This document shows, piece after piece, positions 42,011 through 46,208 of a stretch of DNA of 46,208 bases. This stretch comes from Tyzzerella sp. GTDB lineage: Bacteria; Bacillota; Clostridia; Lachnospirales; Lachnospiraceae. The position numbers and the translations under genes are program-made. The stretch covers positions 1-46,208 of the forward strand of contig JAFTWA010000021.1 of assembly GCA_017465565.1 (NCBI GenBank). The letters run 5' to 3'. The notes beneath the pieces were generated by a model. It was not told where the DNA came from. It saw only the letters and a list, made by a program, of their open reading frames with translations, and did not search any database. The number at the start of each line of letters is the position of its first letter. Position 1 is the first letter of the stretch.

Positions 42011-42031
42011 TTGTTAGCACTTTGCGGAAAT
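42011..42031. repeat. Intergenic repeat, copy C (partial)
   Basis: TTGTTAGCACTTTGCGGAAA matches the 3' half of copy B without the left stem strand. Confidence 0.6.
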
Positions 42032-42052
42032 CAGAATAAGACCAAGAGAAAA

Positions 42053-42080
42053 GCAACAGGAACACCGCCTGTTGCTTTTA
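42053..42080. terminator. Bidirectional terminator
   Basis: GCAACAGG (42053-42060) pairs with CCTGTTGC (42068-42075), flanked by A and T runs, between the convergent genes. Confidence 0.85.
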
Positions 42081-42090
42081 GTATACTGTT

Positions 42091-42294
42091 TTATTGAGTT
42101 TGTATTGGCAAACGTATGATTTGTTCTGCCTGTAAAATTTTAACCCATTTACTAACAGAATCCGCACATCTGCCTGTTATATCTGCAACCGCCTTATAAG
42201 AGCCTAGTTGATTGTATAACTCAACAAATCGTTCTGCTTCTAATCGTGAGATTCTACTACCCTTTTTTGGTAGTTTGTTTTTACGCGTAGCCAT
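42091..42294 (-). CDS. Small HTH protein
   Basis: The 67-residue basic protein begins MATRKNKLPKKGSRISRLEAERF and has a likely helix-turn-helix in SYKAVADITGRCADSVSKWV. It could be a regulator or excisionase-like factor. It starts within the stop of the upstream gene (TAATG overlap), so both are one unit. Confidence 0.72.
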   Translation of the reverse strand: MATRKNKLPKKGSRISRLEAERFVELYNQLGSYKAVADITGRCADSVSKWVKILQAEQIIRLPIQTQ

Positions 42295-42521
42295 TATTTC
42301 GCCATCTGATTTTCTAAATCAGGATTCCATTCTTTCGCTTGTTCTTGTGTTAAGATTGGGCGTGTGAATGCGTCATTGATTGCTTCTTGAATAAACTGTT
42401 TTGTTGTGATTTCTTTGTCAACTCCTGCCTTTTTCAAGATTTCATTCTGTTTAGCAAGGTTGCTATGGAATGTGTTAGGTACGATAAAAATACCTTTGTC
42501 TGTGTCAATAGTGATTCTCAT
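42294..42521 (-). CDS. Hypothetical 75-residue protein
   Basis: It begins MRITIDTDKGIFIVPNTFHSN and is preceded by AAAGGAG. The beta-strand-like start and helical C-terminus resemble small antitoxin or DNA-binding proteins, but no family is certain. Together with the HTH gene it forms a two-gene unit, whose promoter region carries the TAACGGA palindrome at 42582-42602. Confidence 0.7.
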   Translation of the reverse strand: MRITIDTDKGIFIVPNTFHSNLAKQNEILKKAGVDKEITTKQFIQEAINDAFTRPILTQEQAKEWNPDLENQMAK

Positions 42522-42581
42522 AATAGATTCTCCTTTGTGTTTTTTCTTGATTCTACTACAATTCAATAGAATACGTTAAAA

Positions 42582-42602
42582 TATAACGGAACGTCCGTTA
42601 TA
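42582..42602. promoter_or_regulatory. Second XRE operator palindrome
   Basis: TATAACGGA-ACG-TCCGTTATA is a perfect 21-bp palindrome with the same TAACGGA half-site and 3-bp centre as the operator at 39964-39984. It lies upstream of the 42294-42521 gene and beside the iteron array. Confidence 0.78.
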
Positions 42603-42620
42603 TTCTTTGAAATTAGCGAA

Positions 42621-42700
42621 ATTCTAACAGATTCTAGGATATTTTCCTGTATTCTGTTAGATTCTGTTAAATTCTGTTAAATTCTACGATATTCTATGAT
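42621..42700 (+). repeat. Eight 10-bp iteron-like direct repeats
   Basis: Contiguous 10-bp units begin ATTCT (one begins ATTTT): for example ATTCTGTTAG, ATTCTGTTAA and ATTCTGTTAA. The exact 10-bp step places each copy on nearly the same face of the helix. This fits iterons of a plasmid-type origin or a cooperative operator. The adjacent inverted repeat supports an origin. Confidence 0.75.
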
Positions 42701-42706
42701 AATTAG

Positions 42707-42767
42707 GCGGAAGTCGGTGTAATTTCCCTTTTTGGCTAGGTTGATGTGGAATTACGCGGACTTCCGC
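42707..42767. repeat. Large imperfect inverted repeat next to the iterons
   Basis: GCGGAAGTC (42707-42715) and GACTTCCGC (42759-42767) match perfectly; an inner GTAATTTCC with GGAATTAC adds pairing with a one-base bulge. It could form a long hairpin, as in single-strand origins. Confidence 0.72.
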
Positions 42768-42850
42768 GTATTTAAAGAGCGTTCATAAAAGTATACATTT
42801 CCGAACGCGTAAAAACATATCTTTTTTGCGTTTGTAAAAGTATTAAAAAC

Positions 42851-42905
42851 AATTTACGAACGTTCGCAATAAAGTGTTGACATTTACGAACGTTTGCGAT
42901 ATAAT
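42851..42905 (+). promoter_or_regulatory. Serine recombinase promoter with repeated operator/res-like units
   Basis: TTGACA (42877-42882) and TATAAT (42900-42905) have 17-bp spacing. TTTACGAACGTTTGCGAT fills the spacer (42883-42900), and its copy TTTACGAACGTTCGCAAT lies 30 bp upstream (42853-42870) with a CGAACGTTCG palindrome. Likely autoregulatory operators. Confidence 0.78.
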
Positions 42906-42945
42906 AGACTTATCAAGAGAACAGACGAACAAAGGAGAAAAGAAT

Positions 42946-43563
42946 ATGTTTTACGGATACCACAGAACAAGCACAACAGACCAACATTTAGACAGAGGGA
43001 TTGCAGAACTCGAAGCATTTTGCAAAGCAAACAACATTGAACTTGAAAAGATATATACAGACCAACAGACAGGAAAGAATTTCAACCGCCCACGTTATCA
43101 AGTATTAAAAGAGGACATATTGAGAAGCGGAGATACATTGATTGTAACGGAACTTGATAGACTTGGAAGAAACAAGCAAGACACCTTAAAAGAGTTGCGC
43201 TACTTCCAAGATAAAGGAATACGCGTTATGATTTTGGAAATCCCAACTACAACACAGGACTTATCAAAACTTGATAACTCAATGGCTCAAATGATTATGG
43301 AAACAATCAACAATATGCTTATCGAATTATACGCGACAATGGCACAGGCGGAAATCGAGAAGAAAGAGAAAAGACAACGTGAGGGAATTGAAACAAAGAA
43401 AGCGCGCGGAGAATGGGAAGATTATGGCAGACCAAAAGCACAGAAACCGAGTAATTGGGATGAAGTAATCGCACAATGGAACAACGGAGAAATAACCGCC
43501 GTCAAAGCAATGGAACTCACAGGAACAAAGAAAACAACATTCTATAAGTTACTGAAACAATAA
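42946..43563 (+). CDS. Small serine recombinase (resolvase/invertase family)
   Basis: The 205-residue protein starts at ATG 42946 with AAAGGAG eight bases upstream. Catalytic Ser9 is in YHRTSTTDQ, and VTELDRLGRNKQD carries the conserved Arg residues. The catalytic domain spans ~1-140, a helix E-like region follows, and the C-terminal HTH has AVKAMELTGTKKTTFYKLL (~185-203), a Hin-type pattern. It could resolve or invert DNA in the element or act as a transcriptional regulator. It is unusual in an element that already has a tyrosine integrase. Confidence 0.92.
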   Translation: MFYGYHRTSTTDQHLDRGIAELEAFCKANNIELEKIYTDQQTGKNFNRPRYQVLKEDILRSGDTLIVTELDRLGRNKQDTLKELRYFQDKGIRVMILEIPTTTQDLSKLDNSMAQMIMETINNMLIELYATMAQAEIEKKEKRQREGIETKKARGEWEDYGRPKAQKPSNWDEVIAQWNNGEITAVKAMELTGTKKTTFYKLLKQ

Positions 43564-43566
43564 AAA

Positions 43567-43604
43567 TTTGCTTGGGGCTTCGCCCCAAAGCAAAATTTTT
43601 TTGT
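43567..43604 (+). terminator. Terminator after the serine recombinase
   Basis: TTTGCTTGGGGC pairs with GCCCCAAAGCAAA (small bulge) around TTC, followed by a run of seven T. Confidence 0.92.
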
Positions 43605-43647
43605 TAAAACAACGCTTCATCACACCTCTATTAGATACCCCCTCATT

Positions 43648-43676
43648 TTGAAAAATCATAAAATTTTTGTTATAAT
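43648..43676 (+). promoter_or_regulatory. Strong promoter with extended -10
   Basis: TTGAAA at 43648-43653 and TATAAT at 43671-43676 have 17-bp spacing and a TG one base before the -10. It begins a leader of about 300 bases. Confidence 0.82.
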
Positions 43677-43682
43677 ATTTAT

Positions 43683-43869
43683 ATAAGAAATACAGAAATT
43701 CATATAAATAAATGACTATATAGATAACGAGCGTGTCTAGGATTTTGAGTTGCACTCTTGGATTTTTTAGACCACCTCTATGGCACTTTTCATATTTGTA
43801 TTTTGGAAAATCCCGAAATGTACCCCCTCTTATTAACCAAGTTTATACAATCTTCTTATGAAGATTTTT
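43683..43869 (+). ncRNA. Candidate small RNA or attenuated leader
   Basis: Transcription from the 43671 box would pass repeated CACCTCTA and CCCCCTC segments and reach a terminator AATCTTC-TTAT-GAAGATT followed by T residues (43849-43869). The length is about 185 bases. No known RNA family is recognised. Confidence 0.5.
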
Positions 43870-43900
43870 ATATATAATAACGTATCCAACATCTATGAAA

Positions 43901-43944
43901 AGCCATTACATTTTAGTTATGCGGTGTAGTGGCTTTTTCTTTTT
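43901..43944 (+). terminator. Attenuator-like terminator before the 43988 gene
   Basis: AGCCATTACA (43901) pairs with TGTAGTGGCT (43925-43934) with one G-T pair and is followed by TTTTCTTTTT. It lies between the promoter and the gene, so it could attenuate transcription. Confidence 0.75.
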
Positions 43945-43987
43945 GCCTAGATACGTGACAAATTCAAGTGAACAGGAGAAAAAAAGA

Positions 43988-44188
43988 ATGTTACCACAAC
44001 AGGAAATTATAAAGAGATTAAAAATATTAAAGGTTACATCAGACATCAATAATCAATTTATTGCTGACTATTTAGGAATGAAGAACGCGCGAAGCGTTGC
44101 CAACTTCCTACACAATGATTATAACTTATCAGACGAGAAAAGGAGAAAGGCGGAGGAACTTATATCTGATTTATGGAACGAGATATAA
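43988..44188 (+). CDS. Small HTH-like protein
   Basis: The 66-residue protein starts at ATG 43988, behind AGGAG. It begins MLPQQEIIKRLKILKV, and NNQFIADYLGMKNARSVANFLHNDY resembles a helix-turn-helix. An earlier in-frame ATG (43895) lies in the terminator region and lacks a ribosome site. It may regulate the downstream genes. Confidence 0.75.
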   Translation: MLPQQEIIKRLKILKVTSDINNQFIADYLGMKNARSVANFLHNDYNLSDEKRRKAEELISDLWNEI

Positions 44189-44195
44189 GGGAGAA

Positions 44196-44243
44196 TTTAC
44201 GCAACTTGCTAACTATATATATATAATATATTATCTGTTAGCA
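44196..44243. repeat. Intergenic hairpin repeat, copy D
   Basis: TTTACGCAACTTGCTAAC, an AT-rich inner stem, then ATCTGTTAGCA; stem TGCTAAC 44207-44213 with GTTAGCA 44237-44243. The 37-base hairpin is the same length as copy B. Confidence 0.7.
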
Positions 44244-44271
44244 AAGCGTGTAAAACCGCGTGTGAGTGAAG

Positions 44272-44919
44272 ATGTTGGAGAAAAAAACATACACAAGACA
44301 AGCGTTGGTTGAACTCTTTAAAACAAACCGCCTAGACAGTATCAAAGCAAAGATAACAAGGCGCGGATATACATATACAACAAGTGGGCGCGGAAAGGAT
44401 TTTGCATTGACAATAACAAGCGTTCCGCCACGTTTCCGCGAGTTTTGTATTGAGAGATTAGGATTTGCACCTAATACAGATTTTGAACGCTTGAAAGTGT
44501 TTTTATATTGCTTCTTCTTTGTTGATGATTTCCGTCAACTTCCTTTTGTAACAATGAAAGAATGTATGATTAACAATGTGGAAATCACAAGACAAACAAT
44601 TAGTCGGTGGGTTGGAAAACTCTATCATAGTAATTGGATTTGTGACGGAGATTTGATTTACTATTGCATTGATACAAAAGAAAAAACATACAGAAGAATT
44701 GAAAAGGAACAGTACAACAAGGCGTGGAGCATTTATTGGGAAAACAGAACTGATGAAGATGGTTGCGAGTTGCAATATTTTATTGCATACAATCAAATGT
44801 GGATTTATCTTGGCGGACACCCATATAAGAAAAACGATATTATTTTCAATGGCTTTTATACCAAAGACATTGAAGAACTAAAAGAAATTCTAATAAAGGA
44901 GATTGGCGTAAATGAATAA
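44272..44919 (+). CDS. Unrecognised 215-residue protein, possible DNA-binding initiator
   Basis: The protein begins MLEKKTYTRQALVELFKTNRLD. A basic N-terminal part (AKITRRGYTYTTSGRGKD) is followed by a winged-helix-like central region (ECMINNVEITRQTISRWVGKLYHSNWI). The C-terminal part is aromatic and acidic. No family is recognised with certainty. The gene layout and iterons make a replication or regulatory role possible, but it is only inference. The start (44272 or GTG 44266) is uncertain because no ribosome site is clear. Confidence 0.7.
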   Translation: MLEKKTYTRQALVELFKTNRLDSIKAKITRRGYTYTTSGRGKDFALTITSVPPRFREFCIERLGFAPNTDFERLKVFLYCFFFVDDFRQLPFVTMKECMINNVEITRQTISRWVGKLYHSNWICDGDLIYYCIDTKEKTYRRIEKEQYNKAWSIYWENRTDEDGCELQYFIAYNQMWIYLGGHPYKKNDIIFNGFYTKDIEELKEILIKEIGVNE

Positions 44920-45082
44920 GATTTATGACGCGCATATGCGCTATATGGAGAGCAAGGGGCTAGATAAAGAAACCGCGCTTTCAATATTGGTATTCGCAAA
45001 AGCAAACAACTTAATAGAGAATGATGATAATAACGCGAAACAATTCATAGAAGAAATGGTTAAAATCGCGGAAACAATATAA
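44912..45082 (+). CDS. Small protein, 56 residues
   Basis: ATG 44912 overlaps the stop of the preceding gene by eight bases and lies after AAGGAG. The protein begins MNKIYDAHMRYMESKGL and is acidic and helical (FIEEMVKIAETI at the end). Family not recognised. The coupling and ribosome site support it as a real gene. Confidence 0.72.
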   Translation: MNKIYDAHMRYMESKGLDKETALSILVFAKANNLIENDDNNAKQFIEEMVKIAETI

Positions 45083-45103
45083 AAAACAAAGGAGAAAAAA
45101 GGA

Positions 45104-45376
45104 ATGTTAAAAGATTTAACTAATGGCATTACTATTGTAATGGAAGCACCACCAAAAACATATTTTCAAGATTCAATGGAGTTATACAATCCAAATGATG
45201 ACGCAATGACAAATTTCAAGCGATACCAAGAAGCAGAATCACAAAGAATTATGTATGACTACTATGTTCAGAAATTTATGAAAGACGTTAAAGACCAAAT
45301 TGTAAAATCTGCTTCAAAGGAAATCACAGAAGAAGTTTATAAATCCATTGATGATGTTTTAAAAGAAATCAAATAA
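45104..45376 (+). CDS. Hypothetical protein, first of a paralogous pair
   Basis: The 90-residue protein starts at ATG 45104 after AAAGGAG. It has GITIVMEAPPKTYF then LYNPND, and a helical charged C-terminus ending SIDDVLKEIK. The next gene shares EMKAPPKYY, FLYSPY and the helical tail, so they are paralogues. No domain is recognised. Confidence 0.72.
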   Translation: MLKDLTNGITIVMEAPPKTYFQDSMELYNPNDDAMTNFKRYQEAESQRIMYDYYVQKFMKDVKDQIVKSASKEITEEVYKSIDDVLKEIK

Positions 45377-45399
45377 TGTAGTATACAGGAGCAAGAGAA

Positions 45400-45687
45400 A
45401 TGGTTAGACAAGATGGATATAATATTATAATTGAAATGAAAGCACCACCAAAATATTATGGAAAATCGCCAAGATTTTTATATAGCCCATATAAAAGCGA
45501 AGAAGAAAATAACAGAATAATAAATCAAGCATATAGAGATAAATGGGAGTATCAACGTGAATTAAGACGTGTAAAAAAAGAGATTACAGACTTTGCGAAA
45601 AATGTATTCACAAAGGATATTGCAAAGGACATTACAAGAGAAGCAGTTAAATGTGTTGATGAAGTTGTAAGAGAAACTTTAAAATAA
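45400..45687 (+). CDS. Hypothetical protein, second of a paralogous pair
   Basis: The 95-residue protein starts at ATG 45400. Its pattern NIIIEMKAPPKYYGKSPRFLY and the Lys/Glu-rich C-terminus with KDIAKDITREAVKCVDEVV parallel the preceding gene. Function unknown. It lies before the right-end control region of the element. Confidence 0.72.
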   Translation: MVRQDGYNIIIEMKAPPKYYGKSPRFLYSPYKSEEENNRIINQAYRDKWEYQRELRRVKKEITDFAKNVFTKDIAKDITREAVKCVDEVVRETLK

Positions 45688-45703
45688 TCAACGCCTGCTG
45701 CCA

Positions 45704-45730
45704 CTCCGCACTAAAAAGGTGCGGAGGTTT
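45704..45730 (+). terminator. Hairpin ending the last element operon
   Basis: CTCCGCAC (45704) pairs with GTGCGGAG (45719) around TAAAAAG and is followed by GTTTTGG. A TGCCCCC repeat follows at 45739-45751. Confidence 0.7.
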
Positions 45731-45811
45731 TGGCGGTTGCCCCCTGCCCCCTGCATTATTCAAACAAAAAAATAAGATTTAAAAAACCTTGCAAAAAAAA
45801 TAAAAAAGTGG

Positions 45812-45840
45812 TTGACAATATGGCTTTTAAATGATAATAT
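45812..45840 (+). promoter_or_regulatory. Element-borne promoter driving the downstream tRNAs
   Basis: TTGACA at 45812-45817 and TAATAT at 45835-45840 with 17-bp spacing, preceded by an A-rich tract very like that before the native tRNA promoter at 37898. It points to tRNA-His, -Gln and -Lys. Confidence 0.82.
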
Positions 45841-45856
45841 AAGCAAAGTCAGTTGA

Positions 45857-45934
45857 CGCGCAAGATTCGATAAAAAGCCGAATCTTACGCGGACAAACCT
45901 AGAAAATCTTACGCGTCGGTTAAAAAACCGCGTG
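45857..45934. promoter_or_regulatory. Right arm-type integrase sites
   Basis: CGCGCAAGATTCG (45857), its inverted copy CGAATCTTACGCG (45879) and ACCTAGAAAATCTTACGCG (45897-45915) repeat the CGCGTAAGATT core found inverted at the left end. A further hairpin ends at 45934. Confidence 0.75.
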
Positions 45935-45945
45935 AAATAAAGGTT

Positions 45946-45989
45946 TATGGTGGGTATGGTGCAGTTGGTTAGCGCGCCAGATTGTGGTT
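45946..45989 (+). repeat. attR: right copy of the 44-bp direct repeat
   Basis: Identical to 38248-38291. Together with the native 3' part it rebuilds an intact tRNA-His. Confidence 0.92.
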
Positions 45990-46023
45990 CTGGATGTCGT
46001 GGGTTCGAGTCCCACTACCCACC
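45949..46023 (+). tRNA. tRNA-His (anticodon GUG), 5' half supplied by the element
   Basis: Extra G at -1 pairs with the discriminator C. Acceptor GTGGGTA/TACCCAC, anticodon stem CCAGA/TCTGG and loop TTGTGGT with GTG at 45984-45986. The 3' half is the native one. Confidence 0.95.
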
Positions 46024-46067
46024 CTTTTATTTTGCCAAAAAAGCAGAATAAAATAATTAAATACTAT

Positions 46068-46139
46068 TGGGCTATCGCCAAGCGGTAAGGCACAGGACTT
46101 TGACTCCTGCAGTCGCTGGTTCGAATCCAGCTAGCCCAG
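46068..46139 (+). tRNA. tRNA-Gln (anticodon UUG)
   Basis: TGGGCTA pairs with TAGCCCA. The anticodon loop CTTTGAC carries TTG; G is the discriminator. Confidence 0.95.
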
Positions 46140-46142
46140 TAT

Positions 46143-46208
46143 GGAGCATTAGCTCAGTCGGTAGAGCACTTGACTTTTAATCAAGTTGTCCGGGGTTCGA
46201 ATCCCCGA
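46143..46208 (+). tRNA. tRNA-Lys (anticodon UUU), partial
   Basis: The sequence from GGAGCAT through the D arm, anticodon stem CTTGA/TCAAG with loop CTTTTAA (anticodon TTT) and T arm is present; the 3' acceptor strand lies beyond the window. Confidence 0.9.

Larger units (their letters stand above)
42522..42945. other. 424-base non-coding control region
   Basis: It contains the XRE palindrome, eight iterons, the large inverted repeat, two copies of a TTTACGAACGTT unit and the serine recombinase promoter. No gene is seen; the AT content is high. Confidence 0.85.
38248..45989. mobile_element. 7.7 kb integrative element in tRNA-His
   Basis: The ends are 44-bp direct repeats at 38248-38291 and 45946-45989 that equal the 5' half of tRNA-His, from three bases upstream to the anticodon arm. 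Contents: tyrosine integrase beside the left end, XRE repressor, serine recombinase, membrane proteins, small unknowns, arm-site repeats, iterons and a right-end promoter. There is no relaxase, type IV secretion, portal, capsid or terminase gene. Base composition and abundant CGCG/ACGC motifs in intergenic parts differ from the flanks. It is not a recognised ICE, phage or PICI by content; integration by the encoded integrase is inferred. Confidence 0.9.

Noticed and set aside
42621-42700. CRISPR array
   Set aside because: The repeats are 10 bp, contiguous and without unique spacers, and no cas genes are near.
43549-43755. Reverse-strand hydrophobic frame after the serine recombinase
   Set aside because: It overlaps a terminator and the promoter at 43648 and lacks a ribosome site.
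38435-45687. Prophage or conjugative element
   Set aside because: No capsid, portal, terminase, lysis, relaxase or type IV secretion gene could be recognised in the 7.7 kb.

Overview
The window is a stretch of low-GC Firmicutes chromosome. Gene content and style suggest a member of Clostridia, most likely Lachnospiraceae: TTG/GTG starts with strong AGGAGG sites, type III glutamine synthetase, a murB-rapZ-whiA-HPr-like cluster, DUF1847 and DUF1700 proteins, and a tRNA array. The species cannot be named from the sequence alone.

Layout. 1-157 is the 3' end of tuf. 350-1926 is a DUF2812/PadR pair behind a promoter carrying two copies of a palindrome, a likely autoregulatory operator. 2166-11584 is a ten-gene cation/proton antiporter operon. 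Its order (MrpE-F-G, MbhD, MbhE/MrpB, MrpC, MrpD, then three more MrpA/MrpD/NuoL-like subunits) follows the archaeal membrane-bound-hydrogenase (Mbh) order rather than the usual mrpABCDEFG order, and no hydrogenase genes are present. 11700-22532 holds a GH2 glycosidase, a HAD hydrolase, two paralogous esterases flanking an ATP-grasp enzyme, a DUF1847 protein, thioredoxin, a Crp/Fnr regulator, an amidase with a SPOR domain, a degenerate sigma-like protein and a CNNM/CorC transporter. 22676-26682 is murB-rapZ-whiA-HPr-like-lipid kinase; the HPr-like protein has Glu in place of the phosphorylated His15 but keeps Ser46, as in Crh. 26697-37867 carries an NSS symporter, tRNA-Glu, class II aldolase, glutamine synthetase III, a glucose-type PTS EIICBA with a GlcT/LicT-type antiterminator and its RNA target, an Asn-rich small protein, an RlmL-type methyltransferase, an RdgB-type NTP pyrophosphatase and a phosphodiesterase.

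The most unusual part is a 7.7 kb integrative element (38248-45989) inserted in the anticodon-loop region of tRNA-His within the array Pro-Gly-Arg-[His]-Gln-Lys. A 44-bp direct repeat marks the ends. The left end keeps only a broken 5' half of tRNA-His; the element supplies a replacement 5' half at the right end, preceded by a strong promoter resembling the native tRNA promoter, so it appears to restore transcription of His, Gln and Lys. The element encodes a tyrosine integrase, an XRE repressor, a small serine recombinase, a SHOCT membrane protein with two other membrane proteins, and several unrecognised small proteins. I see no relaxase, conjugation genes or phage structural genes. It contains two copies of a TAACGGA-3-TCCGTTA operator, eight 10-bp iteron-like repeats beside a large inverted repeat (plasmid-origin-like), arm-type integrase sites at both ends, a promoter overlapped by paired repeats, a possible small RNA or attenuated leader, and repeated intergenic hairpins. 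It looks like a compact integrative element of a type I do not recognise.
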